From positions 1,302,001 through 1,366,000 of the forward strand of contig NZ_JABRWH010000001.1 in the NCBI RefSeq assembly GCF_013248975.1: DNA of 64,000 nucleotides, in the 5' to 3' direction. The DNA is from Neobacillus endophyticus. Lineage in GTDB: Bacteria > Bacillota > Bacilli > Bacillales > Cytobacillaceae. The notes beneath the pieces are model-generated. The model did not search any database and had not been told where the DNA came from. It saw only the letters and a list, made by a program, of their open reading frames with translations. This document shows, piece by piece, positions 8,950 through 16,816 of this stretch (its first letter is position 1; each line of letters opens with the position of its first letter). The position numbers and the translations under genes were made by a program.

Positions 8950-8985
8950 GGCCAGATTAGGGTTAACATATCTGGCCCATTTTGT
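8950..8985 (+). terminator. Terminator of the deacetylase gene
   Basis: An 8-bp perfect stem, GGCCAGAT/ATCTGGCC, is followed by a T-rich tail. A smaller hairpin (AAATGAGC/GCTCATTT) overlaps the stop codon at about 8867-8891. Confidence 0.55.
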
Positions 8986-9055
8986 TCTTTTTATACTTTC
9001 TGACAGTAACTATCCCTATATTCATGGTCAACTGTTAAAATCCTTCTTCCAAAGC

Positions 9056-9082
9056 AAAAAAGCGTTTCCACTTCAGAAACGC
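9056..9082 (-). terminator. Terminator of the MBL-fold gene
   Basis: A perfect 7-bp stem, GCGTTTC/GAAACGC, is followed by six T residues on the minus strand. Confidence 0.7.
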
Positions 9083-9132
9083 CTTTAAAGTCAGATGAGC
9101 AAGTCCCCTTCACGCTCTATTCATTCATAAAA

Positions 9133-9957
9133 TTACGTTTCAAATAATTTACCTTCAAGTGCGGCAATATATCTTTCAGCTGATTTGTTTACAGCTTCAT
9201 TCGCTTTTTCTTTTACCACACGATGGAATGCATTATATAACCTTTCAAATTTGAGTTCTCTAACTTTTTCCGCTATCTCGGCTACTTTCTTAGCCGGCAG
9301 CGGAATGAGGTTAGGATAGCTGTACATAAAACTCACCCAATGTGGGTCAGCTACTACCTGGATAATGTCACCAGTCAGAAGGATGCCATTGCCCGCTTGG
9401 TTATTCGCCCAGTGGAGGACCGTGCCCCCTTTAAAATGCCCCCCTAGACGATGAAGGGTAAGTCCCTCTGACAATGGAAGGTTTTCTCCAGTCCAAAATT
9501 TGATGTGCTCACTTGGCCGCGTTACCCATTGCTGATCATCTTCATGAATGTAAATAGGAACACCCAGTGCCTCCGCCCATTCCACTTGTGTTGAATAATA
9601 ATGTGGGTGGGATAAAGCAATAGCCTGAACCCCTCCCAATCTCTTAATCTCGGTTAGCGTAATTTCATCCAGATAGGTAATACAATCCCACAGAATAGGA
9701 AACCCTTTATCCTGAACGAGATATGCCGTTTGACCGATAGCAAAATTAGGTTTAGTGGTAATACTGTATAAACCGTCTTCTTCTTGGAGAATTTCATTTT
9801 TATACTTCTTTTCTAGCAACATCTTTTCTAACGTTGTCCAGGATTGGCCCATTGGATTCACATATTGCCGTTCCTCTTGACAGATTAGGCATGTTGGAGG
9901 CGGCTCTTTTGATAAAGGAAATTGAATACCACAGGTAGAGCAAATGAATTTCTCCAT
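9133..9957 (-). CDS. MBL-fold protein with N-terminal zinc-ribbon-like segment
   Basis: A 274-aa protein. Residues 6-30 carry two Cys-x2-Cys pairs (CSTCG and CLICQ), forming a rubredoxin/zinc-ribbon-like knuckle. The rest has a metallo-beta-lactamase layout: SHPHYYSTQ where the family has THxHxDH, LTGDII as the later aspartate motif, and AFHRVV near the end. The first motif keeps two histidines but loses the Asp-His half, so it may bind one metal or act differently from classical hydrolases. Start ATG 9957 directly encodes the zinc-ribbon. The gene is monocistronic and the substrate is unknown. Confidence 0.75.
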   Translation of the reverse strand: MEKFICSTCGIQFPLSKEPPPTCLICQEERQYVNPMGQSWTTLEKMLLEKKYKNEILQEEDGLYSITTKPNFAIGQTAYLVQDKGFPILWDCITYLDEITLTEIKRLGGVQAIALSHPHYYSTQVEWAEALGVPIYIHEDDQQWVTRPSEHIKFWTGENLPLSEGLTLHRLGGHFKGGTVLHWANNQAGNGILLTGDIIQVVADPHWVSFMYSYPNLIPLPAKKVAEIAEKVRELKFERLYNAFHRVVKEKANEAVNKSAERYIAALEGKLFET

Positions 9958-10347
9958 ATCCCCACTTCCTTATTAGAAAAATAGTCTTTCCCCTAAAATC
10001 TTTACTAGGACCTGCGAAACCAATTGTTTAAGTGAATATCTCTTCCACTTACACACGCCTGCTAAAATGAATTTAAAACAGATATGACTAAATTTTTTTG
10101 TGGGACATAAAATGAAAAGACGCTGAAGTTGTTTATTTTTTCCATGACCATTATACTTTTCAGTTTCTTTTATTATGTAAGTTTTTTAGCGCCACTTAAT
10201 TGACAAGATTTTTGGATAGCAAATAGTTTGAGGATCGTATCAAGATTTTGAGGATATTTTACAAACACGATGTGATTTGAATCTTTCGTTTTTTTATTTT
10301 TGGTGTGGTATAAGTAAGTCATGAATACAAAAAAGGAGAAATAAGAA
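9958..10347. other. Divergent intergenic region, no gene seen
   Basis: This AT-rich stretch separates the divergent MBL-fold and reductase genes and must hold both promoters. The only reading frames are short and lack ribosome sites. Confidence 0.4.
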
Positions 10348-10890
10348 ATGACAATAGCCGTCATCTACGGGGGAACCCGTCAAAATGGAAATCATGAATT
10401 ATTAACGGAGCGCGCTGTTCAAGGAATTGTGACAGAGGAAATTTATCTAAGGGATCATACCATCCTCCCAATTGAGGATATGCGCCATTCACCAGAAGGA
10501 TTTCAGGATCGAAGTGATGATTATAACACCATCATTGACCGGATTTTGCCGCATGACATTTTAGTGTTTTCCACCCCCATCTATTGGTACAGCATGTCCG
10601 GCACTATGAAAAACTTTATTGATCGGTGGTCCCAAACATTACGGGATGCAAAATATCCTGATTTTAAAAATAAAATGGCGTCCAAGAAGGCCTTTGTGAT
10701 AGCGGTTGGAGGGGACGATCCGGCAATGAAAGGTCTTCCCATGATTCAGCAGTTTAAGTATATCTTCGATTTTATGGGAATTGAGTTTGGCGGATATATT
10801 CTCGGAGAAGGAAACAAACCTGGCGACGTATTGCAGGACCAAGAAGCACTTTTTGCTGCCTCGCAGCTCAATCTTAAGTTAAAGGACTAG
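10348..10890 (+). CDS. NAD(P)H-dependent FMN reductase-like flavoprotein
   Basis: A 180-aa flavodoxin-fold protein of the NADPH-dependent FMN reductase/NAD(P)H oxidoreductase superfamily. The N-terminal strand and phosphate loop are IAVIYGGTRQNGNHE. The flavin-contact segment is FSTPIYWYSMSGTMKNFIDRW, of which STPIYWYSMSG is the typical signature. It probably reduces FMN or quinone-like substrates using NAD(P)H. There are no membrane segments. An AAAGGAG site precedes ATG 10348, and a strong terminator follows. It stands alone. Confidence 0.8.
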   Translation: MTIAVIYGGTRQNGNHELLTERAVQGIVTEEIYLRDHTILPIEDMRHSPEGFQDRSDDYNTIIDRILPHDILVFSTPIYWYSMSGTMKNFIDRWSQTLRDAKYPDFKNKMASKKAFVIAVGGDDPAMKGLPMIQQFKYIFDFMGIEFGGYILGEGNKPGDVLQDQEALFAASQLNLKLKD

Positions 10891-10923
10891 GTCCAAAACA
10901 TGACCAGGACTGCAGCTCAAGAC

Positions 10924-10966
10924 GGGGAAAGGCCTTACGCCTTTGCCCCTCGGGCTGTCTTTTTTG
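10924..10966 (+). terminator. Terminator of the flavoprotein gene
   Basis: A long GC-rich hairpin (GGGGAAAGGC with GCCTTTGCCCC) at 10924-10949 is followed by a T run at 10960-10966. Confidence 0.7.
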
Positions 10967-11180
10967 CCTTGTTTCCAGGCATCGCGGACAATCCCCAAAA
11001 GAACAATATCACATTGCTTTAGCGGGGCTCCCCTCCAAGCATGGTCCCTATCAGCTCTCTCCCCAGCTCATCTTTTGGCGTTTCTTTCTCCTTAGCTATT
11101 AAACCACAAACATTATTTTCCATTTTTTTATTGTATAATAAACATAGAGAGCTATTGTAGTGTATAAAGGAGTTGTTTAT

Positions 11181-12296
11181 TTGAAGAACAGAAACATAAA
11201 GACCGGCGGTAAGAAAACCCCGCTAGGGATATTAGCTGCGTTTGGAGCCCTTCTATTAGGTAAATTTAAATTTGTTTTCATCATTCTTAAGTTTTTAAAG
11301 CTTCATACACTTGTGAGCCTGGTGATTTATTTGGGAACCTATGCTTATATTTACGGGTGGAAGTTTGCCGTTGCTCTTGTTTATCTATTGTTTGTTCACG
11401 AAATGGGACATGTGTATGCTGCTAAAAGGATTAAGCTTCCTGTTAGTTCAGCCATATTTATTCCTTTTATCGGGGCGGCTGTGGCTCTGAAGGAACTGCC
11501 TAAAAGTGCAAAGGATGAGAGTTTTGTAGCATATATGGGCCCTTTATTCGGATTGATCTCCTTTTTACCTGCCATTCCATTGTATTTATATACTCATGAA
11601 CCCTTCTGGGCAATTGTCATTATTTTGGGCGGGCTCCTCAACCTATTTAATTTAATTCCGATTACCCCTTTAGATGGCGGAAGAATTGCAGCAGGTATTA
11701 GTACAAAGCTATGGGGACTGGGAATTGTATTATTATTGGCCTTTTCAATAAAATACCTTAGCTTCATGGGGTTTATTATTGTCATCCTTGGTTCAACCCA
11801 ATGGTACAGAATATATAAAAAACAAAAAAGGCTGCATGATGATCAGCAGAAAGTTCAAGAACTTGAACAATTGATAATTAAATTAAAGCAAGCAGCACAT
11901 GATTTAGATGCCCTTCAAGAAATGGTGAAAACGGCACCATGCAAAGAGGCAAATCAGGAAATGACTAAACTCTTTAACACCCTCAATTTAGAAATTGAAA
12001 AAAGGAAAAAGGATCTTTATCTCCAACAATTATCTGGCGCTCAAACATGGGGTGAAGAAGAAGGGCATAACCATCAGCAGGTGTTTGAAAGTATTATCCA
12101 CCAATTAGAAGAAAAATGTTCAGACTTTAAAAAAGACGTCCAAAGAACAGAAACCTATTACAAAACAAGCAAAAAAACAAAAGTTCAATTATTTCTCATT
12201 TATATCGGCCTCGTTGCAGCTTTGTCGATAAGTTATTATTATGGCAATGAAATTCTCCTGAACCATCCGGAAATAAGAAATGCTATGCATAAATAA
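11181..12296 (+). CDS. Site-2 protease (M50) family protein with coiled-coil tail
   Basis: A 371-aa membrane zinc metalloprotease. Hydrophobic helices surround the zinc motif HEMGH (FVHEMGHVYAAKRI) and the second ligand motif NLIPITPLDGGRI, so the intramembrane active site is complete. After about residue 210 the protein becomes a charged, predicted coiled-coil cytoplasmic region with a terminal transmembrane helix near residue 350. It is not the PDZ-containing RseP/RasP type; it resembles the short SpoIVFB-like class with an added tail. TTG 11181 lies 8 nt after AGGAG and is chosen over an upstream GTG that precedes the ribosome site. No substrate or partner gene is adjacent. Confidence 0.82.
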   Translation: MKNRNIKTGGKKTPLGILAAFGALLLGKFKFVFIILKFLKLHTLVSLVIYLGTYAYIYGWKFAVALVYLLFVHEMGHVYAAKRIKLPVSSAIFIPFIGAAVALKELPKSAKDESFVAYMGPLFGLISFLPAIPLYLYTHEPFWAIVIILGGLLNLFNLIPITPLDGGRIAAGISTKLWGLGIVLLLAFSIKYLSFMGFIIVILGSTQWYRIYKKQKRLHDDQQKVQELEQLIIKLKQAAHDLDALQEMVKTAPCKEANQEMTKLFNTLNLEIEKRKKDLYLQQLSGAQTWGEEEGHNHQQVFESIIHQLEEKCSDFKKDVQRTETYYKTSKKTKVQLFLIYIGLVAALSISYYYGNEILLNHPEIRNAMHK

Positions 12297-12358
12297 AAAC
12301 AGTACCTCGTCATTTCCTTACATACACATTCATCTTTTATTTTGCCAATAAATAAACC

Positions 12359-12396
12359 AGCGTTCAGAAGGTTAGTCCTCTGAACGCTTTCCATTT
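12359..12396 (+). terminator. Terminator of the M50 gene
   Basis: A perfect 10-bp stem, AGCGTTCAGA/TCTGAACGCT, is followed by a pyrimidine/T-rich tail. Confidence 0.65.
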
Positions 12397-12433
12397 TTAT
12401 AAATATGAATATCACGGTTTAAGGAGTAGTTTT

Positions 12434-12728
12434 TCATGTAAGAATTTTATTGTGACTGCCGATATGAATCCACTTGGAGGATGTCTCATCGTTCTCCTTT
12501 TCTATCGCCGCAGTGACATGAACATCATTTGGAGTTTCTTCTACTCCATATGGTGCGATTTCAAGGAAACTTTGAGTTTTCTTTGAAAGAAGGACAATCT
12601 AGAGAGGAGTGATCATCATCAATATGTGCTGGATTGTAATTTTGTATAAAAGAATTGGTATCATCCCAGTTTGAATAGTTTGAGAGACTATTCCCCGATT
12701 CAACTATATTATTAATACGATTTACCAT
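12434..12728 (-). pseudogene. Frameshifted small gene of unknown function
   Basis: From ATG 12728 the minus strand encodes a coherent 54-residue segment (including IDDDHSSLDCPSFKENSKF) that ends at TTT CCT TGA. A one-base shift at that point continues for about 44 coding-like residues (LEIAPYGVEETPNDVHV, ending HIGSHNKILT) to a stop at 12434. Together they would make a roughly 97-aa acidic protein that I do not recognise. The likeliest reading is a single-base frameshift; a programmed +1 shift at CCT-TGA is possible but has no upstream stimulator I can see. The ribosome site for ATG 12728 is poor. Confidence 0.4.
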
Positions 12729-12791
12729 ATGGTTTATTCATCTACTCTTTTTCAACGTTATTAAAAGTATGAATACTATTAAATTTAACTA

Positions 12792-12857
12792 TTATGTAAA
12801 AGATTGCGCAGACAGGATTGTTAGAATACTCATAAATACAAGGACTATCTGTTTCAT
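12792..12857 (-). other. Short hydrophobic ORF (21 aa)
   Basis: An ATG behind CAGGAG encodes a signal-peptide-like segment (VLVFMSILTILSAQ) that stops at 12792. It lies between the SinI-like gene and the frameshifted gene on the same strand. It may be the detached N-terminus of the latter or a tiny membrane peptide. Confidence 0.25.
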
Positions 12858-12906
12858 TCTCCTGTTGCTTTACTCCTATTCTTTCAAAACCTTTTTTTAA
12901 CTATAC

Positions 12907-13014
12907 TTAATCAGAGCTTGTTAAAAATTCTCGTATTTCATCTATCGTTATGCCTAATGTTCGAGCTTCGATGATTAATTTTAGCCATTCTGTGTCTATT
13001 TCATTATGATCCAT
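12907..13014 (-). CDS. SinI-like anti-repressor peptide
   Basis: A 35-aa protein. Its core, IDTEWLKLIIEARTLGITID followed by EIREFL, matches the dimerisation helix-turn-helix of Bacillus SinI/SlrA (D-x-E-W-x-x-L-[IM]-x-E-A, then I-x-x-E-E-I-R-x-x-L). Known members bind SinR-type repressors and release biofilm genes. ATG 13014 lies 8 nt after GGAGG, which decides the start; an ATG at 13029 precedes that site. No SinR-like gene is adjacent, so any target repressor is encoded elsewhere. The nearest XRE protein in the window is at 38.5 kb and is not a clear SinR. A TAGAATTCTA palindrome (13047-13056) lies upstream. Confidence 0.7.
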   Translation of the reverse strand: MDHNEIDTEWLKLIIEARTLGITIDEIREFLTSSD

Positions 13015-13194
13015 TAAGTAAGCCTCCATTTTGACGAAAATTATCCTAGAATTCTAATTGCTTGTAAGTATAGTTCCTTTGGGCGAGTAACACATTGAAA
13101 ACCGATAGGACAATATTACTATACCTCTTTCGCATGTTAAACAATTTTATTTCCAATAATTTCGACACCTTCATACAAAAAAAGGAGGAAGGAT

Positions 13195-13299
13195 GTGAAA
13201 AAGAGTAGAGATTTTGTCGAATTATTGACTTTTTTTACTTCTTTTGATGAAAGGATCGTCTTTACATTTACTTGCAGAAATGCGACATTTTTAACATAA
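13195..13299 (+). CDS. Possible small peptide (34 aa)
   Basis: A GTG lies 6 nt after AAAGGAGG. The frame encodes a peptide with a basic N-terminus and an aromatic-rich body (DFVELLTFFTSFDERI) with one cysteine. There is no recognised family. The excellent ribosome site is the main support. The rest of 13057-13534 is very AT-rich, without other coding signals. Confidence 0.3.
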   Translation: MKKSRDFVELLTFFTSFDERIVFTFTCRNATFLT

Positions 13300-13534
13300 T
13301 TTAATATATTAATAATTATTTAATCCCTGTAGTTTTTTCATATTTTTTACATATAATCTATATTTTTACTATAATTTATTAGATCGTAGTTTTCAAGAAT
13401 TTACTCAATACCAAAAAGCACTAAAGTTTCATCAGAATTGGATATTTGATCAAAAAAGTTTTTGGGAAATTTCCTCCATAACTTTATAGCAAAAAATTAT
13501 GAATCTCCGTGGCGGATCTTAAAGGTGAGTGATA

Positions 13535-14626
13535 ATGAAGTATACTGGAAGAATAGTTGCTATGAGTATTTTTATGCTTTCCTCTGCTTGCTTTAAAATA
13601 AATGATTTTATCAGCTTAGGATACATACCGATATATGAATTCATTTATTCTGCGATATGGGTGCTGCCGATATGGTGGGCAGGAAAAAAATACGATGAAT
13701 CCAAGTTTTATTTTAAACAACTGCAACAGACGGAAGAAAAATATCGGATCATAACTGAAAATGTCTACGATTTAATCAAAATTATCGATAAAGAGGGAAT
13801 AATCAAGTATGCATCTCCCTCACATCAAAAGTTATTGGGAAATGCCCCTGATGAATATATAGGCAAGCATTTATTGCATGGTATCCATCCCGATTATACG
13901 GAAACTATTTTATCCATGTTATCTAGCTTCAATCCTAAAAATGCCCATTTATTGCCCTACACGGTACAAAGGCAGCATCAAAATGGCTCCTGGATTTGGT
14001 TGGAGACTTATGCCCAGCCATTGCTGGACACGAAAGGAAATGTCCAACAATTTATTTTGACTTCGAGAGATATTACGGAAAAGAAAAACTATGAAGAAAG
14101 ATTAAAAGAATTGGCTTTTCATGATTCCCTTACAAATCTCCCGAACCGCAGGCTATTCAAAGAAAAAGTTACTCAATCTATTCGCGAAGCCGAACGCTAT
14201 AACCGCAAGATGGCAGTCATGTACATTGACATTGATGACTTTAAGCCCATTAATGATCAATATGGACACGATATTGGAGATGAACTATTAAAACAGTTCG
14301 CGTTAAGAATAAAAGGCTGTATTCGAAAAGCGGACGTTGTCGCTCGACTGGGTGGGGATGAATTTGTTGTCCTGCTTTCCGAGATCAGGCATCAAGAGGA
14401 TTCTCAATTAATCGCAGGAAAAATTATGGAAGTTCTGCGGCAGCCCTGGGTCATTAAAGAATACACTTTTGTCACCACTTCCTGCATTGGCATTGCCATC
14501 TATGAGAAAAGCGAGGATTACTATTCCATCATGAAGAGAGCAGACATGGCCTTATATCAAGCTAAAAAAACAGGCAAAAATAACTTTATTACATCTGACG
14601 GATTTGCTGCAGAATTTACCGTTTAA
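13535..14626 (+). CDS. PAS-GGDEF diguanylate cyclase
   Basis: A 363-aa enzyme predicted to make cyclic di-GMP. Two hydrophobic segments (about residues 5-22 and 32-47) anchor it. A PAS domain covers about residues 65-185, including the PAC-like tail LTSRDITEKK. The GGDEF domain follows with the intact motif LGGDEF. An RKAD inhibitory I-site sits five residues upstream of GGDEF, so product feedback inhibition is likely. ATG 13535 is chosen because AAGGTGA precedes it by 6 nt; GTG 13529 would abut the site. A strong terminator follows. With the second cyclase at 17.9 kb it forms part of a c-di-GMP input cluster. Confidence 0.88.
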   Translation: MKYTGRIVAMSIFMLSSACFKINDFISLGYIPIYEFIYSAIWVLPIWWAGKKYDESKFYFKQLQQTEEKYRIITENVYDLIKIIDKEGIIKYASPSHQKLLGNAPDEYIGKHLLHGIHPDYTETILSMLSSFNPKNAHLLPYTVQRQHQNGSWIWLETYAQPLLDTKGNVQQFILTSRDITEKKNYEERLKELAFHDSLTNLPNRRLFKEKVTQSIREAERYNRKMAVMYIDIDDFKPINDQYGHDIGDELLKQFALRIKGCIRKADVVARLGGDEFVVLLSEIRHQEDSQLIAGKIMEVLRQPWVIKEYTFVTTSCIGIAIYEKSEDYYSIMKRADMALYQAKKTGKNNFITSDGFAAEFTV

Positions 14627-14643
14627 GCGTTTCCTTCACTTGG

Positions 14644-14683
14644 AAAAGCTCTGAACAGACACTATGGCCGTTCAGGGCTTTTT
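14644..14683 (+). terminator. Terminator of the PAS-GGDEF gene
   Basis: A 12-bp stem (AAAGCTCTGAAC with GTTCAGGGCTTT, one mismatch) is followed by a T run. Confidence 0.75.
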
Positions 14684-14789
14684 GTTTGTGTTTTTAGTCT
14701 GAATTTTACCTAGAGGGTCGTCCGTTATTACTAAATAACTATTCAAACGTTTGATTAATTTCAGTACAAGCCTGTCTTATAAGCAAGTG

Positions 14790-15665
14790 TTACCAGATTA
14801 ACGTTGATTCTTGTAAAAAATCGGTAAATAACCGAACTTCATCTGTTACTACTTTTGTTAAGAGATAGGTAGCCGATTTGGGCGGAATAATTTTATCCGG
14901 CTGGATCGCTTCCATCTTGTTCCTGCCAATTTCATCCTTCACCACTGTCAGGGGCAGATAGGAGGCACCAAGCCCTTCTTCGATAAAGCGTTTTGTGACC
15001 TCCACTTGATTCACGGCCATTGTCTGAACCGTGGGATAATGCCTTTTCACATCTTTTAAAAGAAGATCCCAATAGTCCGGGTGATTATGAGTAATCAGCC
15101 GGTATTGATTGAAAATCAGTTGCTCACTTAGCTCCTCTTTCACCTTTCCCTTATATGGGCCTACTAATATGACAGATTCTTGATGAACAACGATGCTTTT
15201 AATATTGGCTTGAATCGGGAGAATTCTGGAAAGTCCTAAGTCTGCTCTTCCAGAACTGATTTCCTCTCCAATATCATAGGATTTCAGCACATTGATGACC
15301 ACCTCTATATCCGGGTTTTCATCCATGAATGTGCGCAGCATAGCTGGAAGAAAGGACGAAGCAATTTGAGGTGCAGCGGCAATTACCAGCTTTCGGCTGT
15401 ACCCCTGCTTCCAAGCTTCAAATTCTTCCATTCCTCGCTCATACTTCTCTACTAATTCCTTAGCATATGTATAGAACCGGTGGCCCGCTGGCGTAAGGGC
15501 TACCTTATTGCCGTTTCTTTCAAATAAATGTATGTTCAGTGTCTCCTCTAGCCTTTTAATATGCTTTGTGACAGCCGGCTGTGTTAAAAAAAGCTCTTCT
15601 GATGTTTTTCTGAAATTCTCGTATTTGGCCGTTACAACGAACGTTTTCATCCACTTTATTTCCAT
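14790..15665 (-). CDS. LysR family transcriptional regulator
   Basis: A 291-aa LysR-type regulator. The N-terminal winged helix covers about residues 1-62 (EELFLTQPAVTKHIKRLEE is the recognition region), followed by the linker helix and a two-lobed effector domain. ATG 15665 is chosen because GAGGGGA precedes it and it yields the canonical start (MEIKWMKTF). It is divergent from the methyltransferase gene across a roughly 118-bp promoter region containing an inverted repeat of LysR type, so it probably controls that gene. The effector is unknown. Confidence 0.88.
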   Translation of the reverse strand: MEIKWMKTFVVTAKYENFRKTSEELFLTQPAVTKHIKRLEETLNIHLFERNGNKVALTPAGHRFYTYAKELVEKYERGMEEFEAWKQGYSRKLVIAAAPQIASSFLPAMLRTFMDENPDIEVVINVLKSYDIGEEISSGRADLGLSRILPIQANIKSIVVHQESVILVGPYKGKVKEELSEQLIFNQYRLITHNHPDYWDLLLKDVKRHYPTVQTMAVNQVEVTKRFIEEGLGASYLPLTVVKDEIGRNKMEAIQPDKIIPPKSATYLLTKVVTDEVRLFTDFLQESTLIW

Positions 15666-15683
15666 ATCGTTTCCCCTCACCCC

Positions 15684-15698
15684 ATAACAGTTCGTTAT
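15684..15698. promoter_or_regulatory. Candidate LysR operator
   Basis: The inverted repeat ATAAC-N5-GTTAT lies in the divergent promoter region. A further CGTTAT half-site is at 15715-15720. The size fits a LysR recognition plus activation site. Confidence 0.45.
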
Positions 15699-15783
15699 TG
15701 ATATTCCCATTTTTCGTTATTTTCCATTATACAGAATATTCTATATAATTCAATTAACCAAAATGAATGAGGGAGTGAAATTG

Positions 15784-16470
15784 ATGATTTCCCAATCAAA
15801 GAGTTCCATTATCCAAAAATTTAATGAAGACGCCAATCAATACGATGCCCAAAGGAGTAAATTAATACCATGCTTTGATGATTTTTATTCGATTCCCATT
15901 TCCATCCTAAACACCCAAACCACAAGGCCAACCGCCCTTGATATTGGATCAGGAACTGGGTTATTTTCTTCCTTTTTACTGAGAAAATATCCTGAAGCCA
16001 AACTGACTCTCATTGATATTTCTGAAAAAATGATAGACATTGCAAGGGAGCGCTTTACTCATGTTTCCAATATCCAATATATCGTGGATGATTATACATC
16101 CCATGAATTTACCAGTAAATTTGATATCATCATTTCCTCCTTATCCATCCACCACTTAACAGATGCTGAAAAAAGGAACTTATACCATCTTGCTTTTTTA
16201 TTGTTAAATGAAGGTGGCATTTTCATTAATGCCGACCAAGTTTTAGGACAAACTCCGTTTCTCGATGACCTTTATAAAACGGATTGGAAAAACAAAGTAG
16301 AGAATAGCGGTTTATCAGAGAAAGAAATTCATGCTGCTTATGAACGGACCTCGTTAGACAAAATGTCCACCTTAGCAGATCAACTGAACTGGTTAAAAGA
16401 AAGTGGATTTAAAGATGTTGACTGTGTTTACAAATACTTTAATTTCGTTGTCTTATTCGGAAGAAAATAA
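15784..16470 (+). CDS. Class I SAM-dependent methyltransferase
   Basis: A 228-aa Rossmann-fold methyltransferase. The glycine-rich SAM-binding motif ALDIGSGTGLFS is near residue 47. The acidic end of strand 2 lies in LTLIDISEKM, and a motif-IV-like SSLSIHHLTD follows. There are no membrane or target-specific domains; this resembles small-molecule methylases (UbiE/MenG-like subfamily, Methyltransf_25/12). ATG 15784 has GGGAG 8 nt upstream; a TTG one codon earlier is also possible. It is divergent from the LysR gene, which probably regulates it. The substrate is unknown. Confidence 0.85.
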   Translation: MISQSKSSIIQKFNEDANQYDAQRSKLIPCFDDFYSIPISILNTQTTRPTALDIGSGTGLFSSFLLRKYPEAKLTLIDISEKMIDIARERFTHVSNIQYIVDDYTSHEFTSKFDIIISSLSIHHLTDAEKRNLYHLAFLLLNEGGIFINADQVLGQTPFLDDLYKTDWKNKVENSGLSEKEIHAAYERTSLDKMSTLADQLNWLKESGFKDVDCVYKYFNFVVLFGRK

Positions 16471-16483
16471 TGATTGGGAAGTT

Positions 16484-16528
16484 AAAGGGCCGCACATTTT
16501 TAGATAAGATAAAAATGTGCGGCCCTTT
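16484..16528 (+). terminator. Strong terminator of the methyltransferase gene
   Basis: A 15-bp perfect stem, GGGCCGCACATTTTT (16487-16501) with its complement (16511-16525), is extended by AAA/TTT pairing. The short T tail suits either strand. The following 16529-16810 shows no gene. Confidence 0.75.
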
Positions 16529-16816
16529 GCGCAACTTCTGTATAATACCACTGAACATCACTGCCTGCGTTAAGTGCACCCTCCTCTTATCATCTAACTT
16601 TTTATTGAAATCTGTAAAATAGGAAGATTCTAATCATTATATTTTCTTTATTCCCATTCAGTTTCCCACATGTTACCATAGATTAAAATTAACGTATAAA
16701 AAAAGGGACACTGTCTTTAAATCTATTCAATTTTTGAAAACTTCAGTGCTTATTTTATTTATGTTAATGAGGACTTTTGATATATTAAATATAAGTCAAT
16801 TTTAAGGGGTATGGCT

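Noticed and set aside
13370..13534. c-di-GMP riboswitch before the diguanylate cyclase
   Set aside because: I could not find the conserved GEMM core or paired tetraloop/receptor elements; the leader is AT-rich and unstructured.
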